Origin: Halorhodospira halophila
Lineage (GTDB): Bacteria > Pseudomonadota > Gammaproteobacteria > Nitrococcales > Halorhodospiraceae
DNA: 52,495 nt
Reading direction: 5' to 3'
Assembly: GCF_016653405.1 (NCBI RefSeq)
Contig: NZ_NHSN01000003.1
Span: forward strand, 1 to 52,495
Numbering within the stretch: the first letter of the stretch is position 1; each line of letters starts with the position of its first letter. The position numbers were made by a program, and so were the translations under genes. The notes beneath the pieces were generated by a model. The model ran no database searches and was not told where the DNA came from. It saw only the letters and a program-made list of their open reading frames with translations. Below are positions 7,946-17,491 of the stretch, in pieces.

Positions 7946-9441
7946 CAGGGGAAGGCGATCGCCGCCTCCAGGTCGATACGCGCCACTCGCTGGCGCAGGT
8001 CGAGCAGACGTCGCCGCGCCTGCTCGGACTCCAGTTGACCGTCGCGCTCACTCGCCCGCAGGACCAGCGCCAGCACCCGCCAAACGGCCAGCGCCGAATC
8101 CGGATCCCACTCCTCCAGCCCGCGGTGTTCGATTTCGGCCTCCAGCGCTTCGAGCCGTGCTCGGGCCAGGCCGGGGTAACCGGCATCTAGGCAGAGACGG
8201 GCCCGGATCACCTCCCGCGCACAACGTTCACGTCCGGTGCGAGACGGGCTGGCGTCGATCCGGCGCAGCCCCGCCGTGAGCCCTTCACGGCGCGTCAGCG
8301 CGAGCACTTCCTCGAGCTCCACGGGCGCGTAATCGGCCTCGCGGCGACCCGGCCCCTCCGCCGGCTCAAGGCGCTCATTAACCCAGGCGATCTGCTCAGG
8401 AGGCACCAGCGGGCTATCATCGCTGAAGCGCATTTCGGGCAGATCCGGCTGGCGCCGGAGCAACTCCGCGGCGGCCGCCCGGATATACCCGGCGATGTCG
8501 TCACGCCCGAGCGCCGTTGCCGAGCGCTCGGCGACGGCCTGAATCTCCATTTGCAGGTGTCCGCCCGGCTCCAGGAAGACTGATTCGGCAGCCAGGAACG
8601 CCGCTTCCCAGGATCCCTCGGCGAAGTGGGTGCGCATCGCCGTCAGCGCCGGCTGGCGGGGCGGTTCGATACGTAGACGCCCCTCGGCGGCCCCCAGCGG
8701 CGCAAGCCGCCCCCAACGCCAGGCCCGAGCCAGGGCGGCCATCGCCAACCACTCGCCCTCGCCGCGCAAGTACTCCACGGCCTCCCGCAACTGCCTGGCC
8801 AGCTCCTGTCCACTACTTGGACCGCGCACCACACGGTCATCACCTGCTTGCTCCCGTGCCTCCGGCGCAGCCCGCTCGGCGGACACCGCGACGACGTTTT
8901 TTTGCGCCTCCACCCAGTCGCGCAGCGGCCGCAAGGCCGGCGGATCGGCCCACCATCGCTCGAGTTCAGCCCCAAGCCGCGCGAGCTCGACCTCCAACCC
9001 CCGGAGCTGATCCGTATCCTCGCGCCCGTCAGCCCGGTCAAGCAGCGCCAGCATGCGTCCCCCGCAGAGCCACTCGATCGCCGCCCGCCGGCCACTGTCC
9101 CGCTGCGGGTGGAGCCGCTCACCAAATGCGACCAGGCAACCGTGGAGTGCCGCCAGCGCGGCGCGGAACCCTGGAACCCCGCGCGCCTGGAGCTCAGCCA
9201 GACACAGATAACCGAGCACGCGCAGATCCTTAGCCTCGTGCTCGAGCAGAGCCACGGCTTCCTCGGCTACCGCGGAGAACTCCACCCCGCCCGGGCGCTC
9301 AACCGCCTCGCGCAGACGCCCGAACCGCTCACCGTGGCGGGGATCCTGTCCGCACGCCTCCGCCCCGGGCAAAGCCGCGAGGACGCGCCCCGGCAGTCCC
9401 AGTGCATGTTCGGGCGCTTCGGTCTGCCACTCGTCGCTCAC
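7945..9441 (-). CDS. tssA: TssA (ImpA N-terminal domain), T6SS cap/baseplate protein
   Basis: This 498-residue protein has an ImpA N-terminal domain ('RFGRLREAVERPGG', then the helical 'LLEHEAKDLRVLGYLCLAELQARG' and 'RLHPQRDSGRRAAIEWLCGGRM'). Its C-terminal half resembles the VasJ-type TssA ('CAREVIRARLCLDAGYPGLARARLEALEAEI'). TssA initiates sheath assembly and caps the growing end. The GTG start at 9441 overlaps the tssM stop (GTGA), suggesting coupling. Its long, non-AAA C-terminal region puts it in the long TssA group, but I cannot choose a subclass without alignment. Confidence 0.9.
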   Translation of the reverse strand: MSDEWQTEAPEHALGLPGRVLAALPGAEACGQDPRHGERFGRLREAVERPGGVEFSAVAEEAVALLEHEAKDLRVLGYLCLAELQARGVPGFRAALAALHGCLVAFGERLHPQRDSGRRAAIEWLCGGRMLALLDRADGREDTDQLRGLEVELARLGAELERWWADPPALRPLRDWVEAQKNVVAVSAERAAPEAREQAGDDRVVRGPSSGQELARQLREAVEYLRGEGEWLAMAALARAWRWGRLAPLGAAEGRLRIEPPRQPALTAMRTHFAEGSWEAAFLAAESVFLEPGGHLQMEIQAVAERSATALGRDDIAGYIRAAAAELLRRQPDLPEMRFSDDSPLVPPEQIAWVNERLEPAEGPGRREADYAPVELEEVLALTRREGLTAGLRRIDASPSRTGRERCAREVIRARLCLDAGYPGLARARLEALEAEIEHRGLEEWDPDSALAVWRVLALVLRASERDGQLESEQARRRLLDLRQRVARIDLEAAIAFP

Positions 9442-12400
9442 GCCCCCTCCCTCTCGATCAACCGGGCAGGCAGCCGAAAGCGGGTCAGATCACCCCAATG
9501 GAGCAACGGCGTGCTGCGCTCGGTCCGCAGCACGAACTCCACCGCCTGATGCGAAACCTCCCGTCCGTCGTGCAGGGCCCAGCGCGCCCGAACGGCATTG
9601 GAGCGGAGCCGCTCGCGCTCATCGGCGCGGCTCAGCAAGCGGAACAGGGCCCAGGGGCCGTCAGCCTCAACATCGCGCATCGCACCATCGTGTGCCGAGA
9701 CAGCGGCAATACGCCCGGGCTCTGGCGAGGACGGCGACCAACTCAGGTCCACCGAAACCGGGGGGCCGTTGCGATAGCGCAGCGTCTCGCCTTCCGACTC
9801 CCAGCGCATGTCGGTCAGGTCAGCGTTGGCAACCGGCGACACGCGATAGCGCAGCTGCGCCTGACCGGATTCATCAAAGAGCCCGTCCCGGATCCGGGCG
9901 GCAGCGTCGAGGGCCTTCGTCACCTCGGCCGCGATGCCCAGCCCGGCACCCCGCCAACGCCGCTCACCGCCCTGACCATCGGCACCGCGCAGGAACGGCG
10001 CCATTTCCTCAGTTTTGAATACCCAGAGGGTGCCCCGCTCCGGCGCGAAGAAGGCCTCGAAGTCGCCCGGGGCTGCATCGGCGCCGTCGGCCTCCAGCGG
10101 GAACCGGCCGGCAAGGCGGTCGCGGTAGACGTCGAGCACCTCGACCTGCCAACGCTCCTCAAGCTCCGCGGCGGCCTCCGCCCGCACCTGCAACCAAGCG
10201 GCGTCGATACCTCCAAGCAGCAGCGGCTCCAGCGCTCGCTGCACGGGCCCCGAAGCGGCCTGTACGGCCTGGCGGAAGGCGCCCTCCGCGGCACGCAGCG
10301 AACAGCGCTCCTCGTCCCCTCTCAGGGCCAGGGCGGCCCGCTTCAGCGCCTCCTCCCCGGGATCCGCCGCGGAGGCCAGTGCCTCGAGCTGATCGGCCGC
10401 TGCGCCGAGCGCCACCCCGACCTCGGCCAGCGGCGGAACCTCTCCGTCGTCGTCGGGTGCCACCAGCGTCAGCAGTTCCCGGCCCCTCGGATCGTGTCGA
10501 TAGCGGCCGAGCGAACGCCCCAATTGTTGACCCAGCGTCGCCACCGGATCCGCGTCCGCGTGCGCAGTCAACTGGCCATGAACACCCTCGAGCAGAGCCG
10601 CCAGCGCCCCGCCCTCGACCGCCTTCTCCAGCTGCACGACCTGCTCCCGCACGCCCTCCGCCGAGCGCCACTCCAACGCCTCGAACCATTCCAGCCAGTA
10701 ATCCACGAAGGCGCGCAGGTAGCGGGCCTCGACGGCCTTTGCCAGGGCACGCGCCTGTGCCGGTCGGAGCGCCTCCGCCTCACCGCGGGCCAGAACGGGA
10801 TCCGGCCGCCGCAGCGCATCCAGATGCTCTTCCAGCGCCGGTTGCAGCCGGTTTCCCCATGCCTCGCCCCGGAAGACGCCTGCAACCGGCCGTTGAGCCA
10901 CCCAGACAGCCGAGGCACCTCCGGGGGCCATCGCCTCCAGGGTCAGAGGCGGCAGATCAATGGCCGCCTCTGCAAGCAGGCGCCTTTTGATCGCCTCCGG
11001 CCGCGGCGGGGTACGCAGCTGCTCCCGCGCCTGTTCCACCAGGCGGCGCTGCGCCGCTGTATCGACGCGGCCACGGGCAGCGACCCGCTGCGACCGATCG
11101 GCCAGCGCCCGTTTGAGTCCCCGAGCCAGCGGTCCGTCCACCCCTGGCGTCGCGAGCCCCTGCTCAGCGGCGACCAGGCGCGCCAGGAGCCAGGCAGCCC
11201 GGTCGTCCCCGATGGGCACCTGCTCGCCGGATAGCCGTAGCCAGACCGCCAGCGCCTCGCGATACGCATCACGGCGCGCCGCACGCTCCGACGGTTCCAG
11301 GGCCGGCCACTCGTCGACGAAGCCCTCGAGTTCCAGCTGTAGTACCTGCAAGGCCTCCGGCAGCAGCTGCTCTCCCGCCACATCGATCAGCAGCGTCTGC
11401 AAGCGCGCCTGCAATTCGGCGATGCTGCTGCGACCGGGATCCAGCGCCAGGACCACCTCGCGCTCCGCCCCGGACTCCCCCCGGATTTTGTCCTCAAGCG
11501 CCTGAAGCCGGTTGACCGCCTCCAATGCCGCACCAGGGTGTCGGTCTCCGGCCGCCATCGCCTCGGCCACGGCAGCCGCGCCCTCCGCGACCGCGGCACT
11601 CTGGGCGAGACGGTCGTGATACCGCTCAGCGGTGCCGTAGGCCAACAGCGCAACGCCCCCGAGAACACAGGTAAACAGCGCCGCCTGCACAAGACGTCTG
11701 CGAAATCGTCGCGAAGGTGTCGGGCGCAGCCGCTTCGCCAGCGGCACGACGCCCTCGGTGAATAGCCCCGGGGACAAGCTCGGCTGCCCGGGCGCGTTGC
11801 CGGTGAGATACACCGCCTCCACAGCGGGCGGGCGACGGTAAGGGTCACGGCGCTGCAGCAGGCGCAGGAGATCGGCCAGCGGTCCGGTGATTGCGCGCAT
11901 TTCGGCGGCGAAAGCGAACACCCCGGTCGCATCCCGCTCCCCGGCGGAGGTGGCCATCACCGCCCGACGGGCCCCCTCGGCCTGAGCCTGCAACCGCTCC
12001 GCCGCCCGACCCGGGTCGCTCTCGGCGTCCGCCGCTGCAACCCCCCAGGGCCCGGACCACGCCCCGCCCCCGGCAGCTGTCACAAAGGCCTCGTAGCCGG
12101 AGAGGCGATCCAGCCCGGTCACGATCAGGAGCACCGGTGGCCGGACCCCCAGACGGAGCTCGAGTTCGGCGAGGCGCTCTCGAAGCACCCGGGCACGGCG
12201 CCTCAGGCCCGATGCATCCAGGGCACTCAACTCATCGGCGGAGAGCGTGACCAGCACCCCGTCCACCGGGCGACGCCGCCGAGCGCGGCGCAGCAGGCGC
12301 AGGAGATCGTGCCAGCCTGTCTGCTCGGGCGGCTCCGTCGTGTAGCGCCCGGCCGTATCGAGAAAGAGCGCGCAATCCGTGAGCCACCAGTCCCAGCACC

Positions 12401-12884
12401 CGGTCCCTCCCTCGCCACGGGCGCACAGCCATTCATCGTCGTCGTAGGGAAAATGCAGGCCGCTGCTGCGGATCAGAGTGCTCTTTCCCGATTCGCCGGC
12501 TCCCATGAGCAGGTACCAGGGAACGCGATACCGACCGGCGGTCCCCAAGAACACTGTTCCGGTCGGACGGTCAAGCAGGCTCAGGGGCCGGTCCATCGCC
12601 GCAGCCAAAGCCAGGGCTTCGTCTCCCGGCACCTGTCGTTCCCGCTTCCGGCCGCGAACAAGCACCACCGCCCCGAGCAGGGCGCCGACCAGCCCGAGCA
12701 ACGCCAGCACACCCGCCAATCGCAGCGTCACGCCTTCAACGCCGACCCGCGGCAGGCCGAACCAGACGGCCCCCGCAGCGAGCAGCACCGCCACCGAAGC
12801 CCACCACACCAGCGGCCGGCGTAGGAGGGGCGACAGCCTCCGCGCCCCGCTGGCAGCCCCATCCACCGTCACTGGCTCACTCAT
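9438..12884 (-). CDS. tssM: TssM (IcmF/VasK), T6SS inner-membrane complex protein
   Basis: This 1148-residue protein has two N-terminal membrane helices (about residues 24-45 and 55-76) and a cytoplasmic GTPase-like domain with Walker A 'GAGESGKST' (residues 128-136) and 'DTAGR' (176-180). A third membrane helix lies near residue 400 ('AALFTCVLGGVALLAYG'), followed by a long periplasmic part that ends in a beta-rich domain contacting TssJ. TssM spans the envelope with TssL and TssJ. Walker A is intact. ATG 12884 overlaps the tssL stop (ATGA) and the end overlaps the tssA start. Confidence 0.96.
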   Translation of the reverse strand: MSEPVTVDGAASGARRLSPLLRRPLVWWASVAVLLAAGAVWFGLPRVGVEGVTLRLAGVLALLGLVGALLGAVVLVRGRKRERQVPGDEALALAAAMDRPLSLLDRPTGTVFLGTAGRYRVPWYLLMGAGESGKSTLIRSSGLHFPYDDDEWLCARGEGGTGCWDWWLTDCALFLDTAGRYTTEPPEQTGWHDLLRLLRRARRRRPVDGVLVTLSADELSALDASGLRRRARVLRERLAELELRLGVRPPVLLIVTGLDRLSGYEAFVTAAGGGAWSGPWGVAAADAESDPGRAAERLQAQAEGARRAVMATSAGERDATGVFAFAAEMRAITGPLADLLRLLQRRDPYRRPPAVEAVYLTGNAPGQPSLSPGLFTEGVVPLAKRLRPTPSRRFRRRLVQAALFTCVLGGVALLAYGTAERYHDRLAQSAAVAEGAAAVAEAMAAGDRHPGAALEAVNRLQALEDKIRGESGAEREVVLALDPGRSSIAELQARLQTLLIDVAGEQLLPEALQVLQLELEGFVDEWPALEPSERAARRDAYREALAVWLRLSGEQVPIGDDRAAWLLARLVAAEQGLATPGVDGPLARGLKRALADRSQRVAARGRVDTAAQRRLVEQAREQLRTPPRPEAIKRRLLAEAAIDLPPLTLEAMAPGGASAVWVAQRPVAGVFRGEAWGNRLQPALEEHLDALRRPDPVLARGEAEALRPAQARALAKAVEARYLRAFVDYWLEWFEALEWRSAEGVREQVVQLEKAVEGGALAALLEGVHGQLTAHADADPVATLGQQLGRSLGRYRHDPRGRELLTLVAPDDDGEVPPLAEVGVALGAAADQLEALASAADPGEEALKRAALALRGDEERCSLRAAEGAFRQAVQAASGPVQRALEPLLLGGIDAAWLQVRAEAAAELEERWQVEVLDVYRDRLAGRFPLEADGADAAPGDFEAFFAPERGTLWVFKTEEMAPFLRGADGQGGERRWRGAGLGIAAEVTKALDAAARIRDGLFDESGQAQLRYRVSPVANADLTDMRWESEGETLRYRNGPPVSVDLSWSPSSPEPGRIAAVSAHDGAMRDVEADGPWALFRLLSRADERERLRSNAVRARWALHDGREVSHQAVEFVLRTERSTPLLHWGDLTRFRLPARLIEREGA

Positions 12885-13591
12885 GGTGCAGCCTCCGGAA
12901 CGACTTCGCGGGCGGCCTCGATCTCCTCCATGGCGGTACCGACGGCCCGCTCGATCTGCATCCCGGCGTGGAGGTAAGCCAGCAGCAGTAGAGCCAGAGC
13001 GGCCACTACCGACCAGAACCAGCCTACGCGGTGCCCCTCTCCATCCCGATCAGGTGGCACAGGGGAGCGGAGAGCCCCAGCAGCTCGGCCTTCACCCAGC
13101 CACTCCCCCAGGCGCCGTCGATATTCGTCAAGCAGCGCCTGCTCCTCGAGCGCATGCACACCCTGGAAACCAAGCCACAAGCAGGCCAGGTAGAGTTCGA
13201 GCACCGCATCCGGTGGCGCCTGCTCCCGCGGCCCCTGCAGCCGCTCGAAGAACTGGGTGCCCGCGGAACGCTCGCCGAGGCGCTCGGCTTGCAACGGCTG
13301 CGCCAGCCAGGCCGCCCGTTCCGGGTGCGCCGAGGCGATCACCGCCTCGTCGACAAATGCTGTAACCGCCAGTTCAGCATCCGCCAGGGCGGCCCCGCCC
13401 AGCCCATCGGCCTGGCCCCGCTCACGCAGGCGCCGAAGTGTCTGGCGGGCCCGCTCGCGCAGCATCCCTGCATCGCCGGCCACTCCGCCCCACCCCTGGC
13501 GCAGAGCCACCGCCTCGAGCAGCAGCGGTTCGGCGATATTGACCAGCGGCGACGGATCCCCCCGGCGCGCTTCTTCGGGTGCGGCGCTCAT
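12881..13591 (-). CDS. tssL: TssL (DotU/IcmH), T6SS inner-membrane complex protein
   Basis: This 236-residue protein has a DotU helical domain ('ADAELAVTAFVDEAVIAS', 'LELYLACLWLGFQG') and one C-terminal membrane helix ('WFWSVVAALALLLLAYLHAG', about residues 190-210). A short tail follows. There is no OmpA-like peptidoglycan-binding extension, so wall anchoring would come from another protein. The start at ATG 13591 overlaps the tssK stop (ATGA); the frame extends upstream without conserved sequence. It works with TssM and TssJ as the trans-envelope complex. Confidence 0.93.
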   Translation of the reverse strand: MSAAPEEARRGDPSPLVNIAEPLLLEAVALRQGWGGVAGDAGMLRERARQTLRRLRERGQADGLGGAALADAELAVTAFVDEAVIASAHPERAAWLAQPLQAERLGERSAGTQFFERLQGPREQAPPDAVLELYLACLWLGFQGVHALEEQALLDEYRRRLGEWLGEGRAAGALRSPVPPDRDGEGHRVGWFWSVVAALALLLLAYLHAGMQIERAVGTAMEEIEAAREVVPEAAP

Positions 13592-14940
13592 GGGGAGACC
13601 TCCTCGCACAGGGCCACCATCTCCAGCTGCAGATCGGCAAGCTCCGACGGCCGATAGACGGCCAGCGTCTGCTCGCGCCGGACCTGATCCCAATGGTTGC
13701 CGGCCGGCTCCAGACGGAAGTACTCGTAACCGCTCTTGACCGGCAGCTGCCCGGGCGGCCTGGGGCAATGACTCAGGCGGACTCCCGCCGCCCCGGCGGC
13801 CACCAGGCGCTCGAGTGCCTCCCGTGTCCCGATGCGAAGATCCGCCGGGAGCCGTTCGATCCAGCCGGCATCGGGCGCGGCATCCCGACGCGCAGCGAGA
13901 AAGAACGTCCACCCCTCGGCCAGGGGATCCTCACCCCCTTCGGCAACCAGCACGGCCTCGGACTCGCGCACCAGACGAATCCCCCGAGTCTGACGGGGCA
14001 TGGCCTGATCCAGCAGGTGCCCAAGCGCCGATTCCAGTTCGGCAAAAACCGCCTCCGGGCGCTGGTGATCGTAGACCGGTACCATCTCCGCGGGCGACGC
14101 AGCTTCGACCAGCGCGCAGAGCGCGGCGATGAGACGCGCCAGGGTGTCGTAGAGCTGCCAGGGGTGGCTGCCGGGATTGGCCCGGAGCGAGCGCAGGGCG
14201 CCGGCGGCCGGCTCAAGGCTCTGACGCAGCAGCAGTCGCGCCACCTCTCCCGGCTCGAACGCACCGACACGGCCGGCCGCCCCCTGCTCCTCACGCAGGC
14301 GGGCACAGCGATTCTCCACCCGGGCCGTCACGCGGCCGAGCAGCGCCTGCCAACCGTCTGCAGCGTCCAGCCGGCACGCCACCGGCAGGAAGTCCGGGTC
14401 GAGCCGGAAGCCGGCGGACTCACCCGGGACCACCCGCGCCACCGCCACTCCCACCCGGGCGCCGGAAGGCGGCTGCACACCCAGCGCCAACTCCGGCGAA
14501 GCCAGCATGACCTCCCGTTCACGCTGCTCGTCATGGTGATCGACAAGCTCCGCAAAGCGGGGGCGCCAAGCGGCGCCGCCGCCGGTTTCCCGGTAACCGG
14601 GCAGATCACGGACACGATCATTCCGCGGCAAGGTCAGATAGATGACGCCTCCCTGCGCCGGCAACCCGCCGAGATCCAGCTCAAGGGGATCAGCGTGGCC
14701 GTGGGCGACCAACCGCCTGTCGGGCAGCAGGGCCTGGCACGCCTGGAGCCGGAAGACCCCCTGTTCCAGGGGCCCGCCTTCAATCGCGAGGCTGAGCAAC
14801 CCGAAGGCGTGGGGGGTAGCGACACTCAGCCGGAATGCCTGGGCCGCTTCGAGATAGCGGTCCCAGCACTGAAAGTGCTGCTGCCCCAGCAACACGCCCT
14901 CGGCCCAAACCGGCCTTTGCAGCAGTGCCGTGGTGTCCAT
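13588..14940 (-). CDS. tssK: TssK (ImpJ/VasE), T6SS baseplate-to-membrane connector
   Basis: This 450-residue protein opens with the hallmark 'VWAEGVLLGQQHFQCWDRYLE' (the family usually has 'W.EG..L.PQHFQ'). It also contains 'PFARLVDHHDEQ'-type sequence and a C-terminal head with 'SGYEYFRLEPAGNHWDQVRR', as in ImpJ proteins. The TssK trimer links the baseplate to the TssL/TssM complex. ATG 14940 is chosen because the family's conserved N-terminus begins here and the tssJ stop lies one base upstream; the longer upstream frame is not conserved. Confidence 0.94.
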   Translation of the reverse strand: MDTTALLQRPVWAEGVLLGQQHFQCWDRYLEAAQAFRLSVATPHAFGLLSLAIEGGPLEQGVFRLQACQALLPDRRLVAHGHADPLELDLGGLPAQGGVIYLTLPRNDRVRDLPGYRETGGGAAWRPRFAELVDHHDEQREREVMLASPELALGVQPPSGARVGVAVARVVPGESAGFRLDPDFLPVACRLDAADGWQALLGRVTARVENRCARLREEQGAAGRVGAFEPGEVARLLLRQSLEPAAGALRSLRANPGSHPWQLYDTLARLIAALCALVEAASPAEMVPVYDHQRPEAVFAELESALGHLLDQAMPRQTRGIRLVRESEAVLVAEGGEDPLAEGWTFFLAARRDAAPDAGWIERLPADLRIGTREALERLVAAGAAGVRLSHCPRPPGQLPVKSGYEYFRLEPAGNHWDQVRREQTLAVYRPSELADLQLEMVALCEEVSP

Positions 14941-14941
14941 C

Positions 14942-15565
14942 TCAGCGCCCCGCCGACCGCCGCTGCCCGGTGGCCTCGTCTCGCGGCCAGGCGGCCCGTT
15001 TGCGCTCGGCGTCGCGCCCCACCCAGAGCGCACCGCCGTCCAGCGCGAGCGTGAGCCGCTGACCGGGACGCAGCCCGAGGAAGGAGTCCGGGAGCGGCTC
15101 CAGCAGGCGCCAGCGCTCGGCCTCAACGTCCAGGAAGAAGACAGCCAGCGCCAGGTAACTGGCTTCGTCATCCATCTCCAGCTGCACTTCCTGGCGCTGA
15201 CCGGGCTGCAGGATCAGCTCGCGCCGCTGTAGCCAGCCATCCAGCACGGCCGCGTCGTCCCGGGCCAGCGCCGGCCGCTCGGCCTCCTCGAAAGCAGTCC
15301 GGTCATCGAGCTGATAGACCCGCAGAAGTACCGGGAGCGGCTCCCCCCCAGGCCCGGGATTGAGCCGGGGCCCGGCAGTCATGTCGAGCTCGACCCGGGG
15401 TGCGCACCCGGCGATGAGGCCGACGAGCGTGATCAGCAGGGCCCCTAGATACAGGGCGCGCGTGGTTTCAGGAGGTATCAGCGGGAACGATGTGGGCACG
15501 GCGGACCAACCGTCCGTGCGCCCGGGGGCCCGCCCCCGGGCCGAATCCCTGCGCTTAGAATCCAT
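14942..15565 (-). CDS. tssJ: TssJ (VasD), T6SS outer-membrane lipoprotein
   Basis: This 207-residue protein has a hydrophobic signal 'LYLGALLITLVGLIAGC' whose lipobox cysteine is followed by APRVELD. The rest matches the transthyretin-like TssJ fold: 'LPVLLRVYQLDDRTAFEEAE', 'RELILQPGQRQEVQLEMDDEASYLALAVFF'. It anchors TssM at the outer membrane. I choose ATG 15565, which has a GAGGG site; this leaves a long basic N-region (about 38 residues) before the signal. GTG 15499 would give a more usual signal peptide but lacks a clear ribosome site. It is the first gene of the leftward T6SS operon. Confidence 0.88.
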   Translation of the reverse strand: MDSKRRDSARGRAPGRTDGWSAVPTSFPLIPPETTRALYLGALLITLVGLIAGCAPRVELDMTAGPRLNPGPGGEPLPVLLRVYQLDDRTAFEEAERPALARDDAAVLDGWLQRRELILQPGQRQEVQLEMDDEASYLALAVFFLDVEAERWRLLEPLPDSFLGLRPGQRLTLALDGGALWVGRDAERKRAAWPRDEATGQRRSAGR

Positions 15566-15843
15566 GGTTCTACCCTCGTCCCTGAGGTTTCTTGGGAGGC
15601 CGTCATCGACCAACCCAACCCGCGCCTCTTCCCTGAGGCGTTACGGACGCCTGTACTACGCCAGATTCGAGCGCCCTCCCGCAACCCCTCGCGGCAGGGG
15701 GAAACTGGCGGCGCTCGGCATCACAACGTGGCACATTGGCGCATGATCCGGGACCTCCCTGATCGGCTCCGGCTCGCGTGGTAATGTGCCCGGCGGCCGC
15801 TGCTCGCGCAGGAGGCACCCACGGCAAGGAGAGGATCTATCCA
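15566..15843. promoter_or_regulatory. Divergent intergenic region between the T6SS operon and the chemoreceptor gene
   Basis: These 278 bases must hold the T6SS operon promoter (leftward) and the chemoreceptor promoter (rightward). It is only slightly less GC-rich than the genes. I find no convincing sigma-70 or sigma-28 box. A TGGCAC at 15729-15734 recalls a sigma-54 -24 element, but the downstream GC is one base too close. The chemoreceptor ribosome site AAGGAG lies about a dozen bases before 15844. No coding sequence is supported here. Confidence 0.5.
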
Positions 15844-17466
15844 ATGCTCGCTAGCTGGCCCGTGCGCTACAAACTCGGTTTTTCCTTCGGCCTGATCGTG
15901 ATCCTCATGGCCGTCAGTGGCCTGCTTGCCCACTCGGCCCTGCAGAACACAGCCACCGAGAACCGAGCAGCCATGGCGTACATGGAGCAGTCAGCCATGC
16001 TCGTTGAACGCGAGGTCGACCACCTGGGTTGGACCAACGACATGGCGGACAGCCTCCTGCTCGAAGAGACCTTCTCTGGGGAGCTCGATTTCACCTCCTG
16101 CGCCTTCGGCCAGTGGTTCTACGACTATCAGGATTCGGAGCATTACAAGTCGGCCAGCGAAGAGCTGCGCCAGGCCGTCGATGCCCTGGAGGAACCGCAC
16201 ATCGCGCTCCACGAGGCCGGTGAGCGGATCGTCGAGCTGCAGGAGGCGGGCCGCTTTGATGAGGCCGAGGCCTTCTACCACGGACAGGCCCGATCCGTGC
16301 GCGAGAACTTCCAGAACCAGCTCGGCGAGTTGCGCGATATCCTCGAGGCCGAGCGCGACCGGCACATCGAGCAGGCCGAGGCACAGCAGGCACAGGCCGC
16401 ACGGGTCACGGCGGGCAGTCTGGCGGTGACCCTGCTCGTCGCCATCGGCCTGGCCGCGGCGGTTTCACGCCACCTCACCGCCCGCCTGCGCGCCGCCGTG
16501 AATGGCCTCGAGGACATCGCGGCCGGCGACGGCGACCTCACCCGGCGGCTCGACGCCCATGGCCGCGACGAGATCGCCGAGCTGGGTGCCGCTTACAACC
16601 GCTTCGTCGACAAGATCCAGGAGATGGTCCGCGTCGTTCAGGACTCTGCCGCACAGATGGCCTCGGCCACGGAGCAGCTCCAGCGCAGCGCCGACGAGGA
16701 CCAGCAAGGGGTGCAGAACCAGCAGGAGCGCACCTCCGAGGTAGCCACGGCGATGAACCAGATGAGTGCCTCGATCAACGAGATCGCCCGCAACACCCAA
16801 GACACGGCCACCGCGGCAGGGGATGCGAGCCAGCAGTCACGACACGGTCAGGAAGGGGCCGGCCGCACCATCGAGGCCATTCATGGGCTGGCGGGCAATG
16901 TCCGTGAATCCGCCGATGCCATCCGCGCCCTCGACGAGCAGAGCGCCCGCATCGGCCAAGTCCTGGAGGTCATCCGCGGCATCGCCGATCAGACTAACCT
17001 GCTCGCCCTCAACGCGGCCATCGAGGCGGCACGTGCCGGCGAGAGCGGACGCGGCTTCACCGTGGTCGCCGAGGAGGTACGCAAGCTGGCGCAGAAGACC
17101 CAAGACTCCATCGGAGACATCCAAGAGATGGTCGAGGGCATCCAGAACGGCACCCAGGAAGCGGTGCAGGCCATGGAGCGCAACCGCGAGCAGGCCGAAA
17201 ACACTGTTGAGGAGGCCTCCGCTGCCGGCAGTACCCTCGAGGAGATCACCCGGGTGGTTGCCCGGATCGAGGACATGACGAGCCAGGTCGCCAGCGCGGT
17301 GGAACAGCAATCCCAGGTTGCCGAAGAGGTCAACCGCAACCTGACGCTGATCAGCGATACCGCCGAGCAAACGCGCAGTTCCGTGCAGGATACCGGTCAG
17401 GTCTCACAGCGCCTTTCCCAGCTGGCCGAGGACCTGCGCGACCAGGTCGGACGGTTCCGGGTCTGA
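15844..17466 (+). CDS. Methyl-accepting chemotaxis protein with periplasmic CZB-like sensor
   Basis: This 540-residue transmembrane chemoreceptor has TM1 at about residues 11-30, a periplasmic domain, TM2 at about 188-207, a HAMP region and a long MCP signalling coiled coil. The hairpin tip is intact ('GIADQTNLLALNAAIEAARAGE'). The periplasmic part contains H60, C86 in 'CAFGQW', and H119/H123 in 'HIALH', the ligand pattern of the chemoreceptor zinc-binding (CZB) domain. The first histidine motif reads HxxW rather than HxW. CZB domains are more often cytoplasmic, so this placement suggests sensing of zinc or an oxidant outside the inner membrane. ATG 15844 has AAGGAG upstream. Its partner che genes are not in the window. 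Confidence 0.92.
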   Translation: MLASWPVRYKLGFSFGLIVILMAVSGLLAHSALQNTATENRAAMAYMEQSAMLVEREVDHLGWTNDMADSLLLEETFSGELDFTSCAFGQWFYDYQDSEHYKSASEELRQAVDALEEPHIALHEAGERIVELQEAGRFDEAEAFYHGQARSVRENFQNQLGELRDILEAERDRHIEQAEAQQAQAARVTAGSLAVTLLVAIGLAAAVSRHLTARLRAAVNGLEDIAAGDGDLTRRLDAHGRDEIAELGAAYNRFVDKIQEMVRVVQDSAAQMASATEQLQRSADEDQQGVQNQQERTSEVATAMNQMSASINEIARNTQDTATAAGDASQQSRHGQEGAGRTIEAIHGLAGNVRESADAIRALDEQSARIGQVLEVIRGIADQTNLLALNAAIEAARAGESGRGFTVVAEEVRKLAQKTQDSIGDIQEMVEGIQNGTQEAVQAMERNREQAENTVEEASAAGSTLEEITRVVARIEDMTSQVASAVEQQSQVAEEVNRNLTLISDTAEQTRSSVQDTGQVSQRLSQLAEDLRDQVGRFRV

Positions 17467-17491
17467 GCCGGCACAGCCACCGTCCGCAATT

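Noticed and set aside
15729-15744. Possible sigma-54 promoter (TGGCAC...GC) before the chemoreceptor
   Set aside because: The -24/-12 spacing is one base short and the -12 element is not TTGC; no sigma-54 activator gene is nearby.
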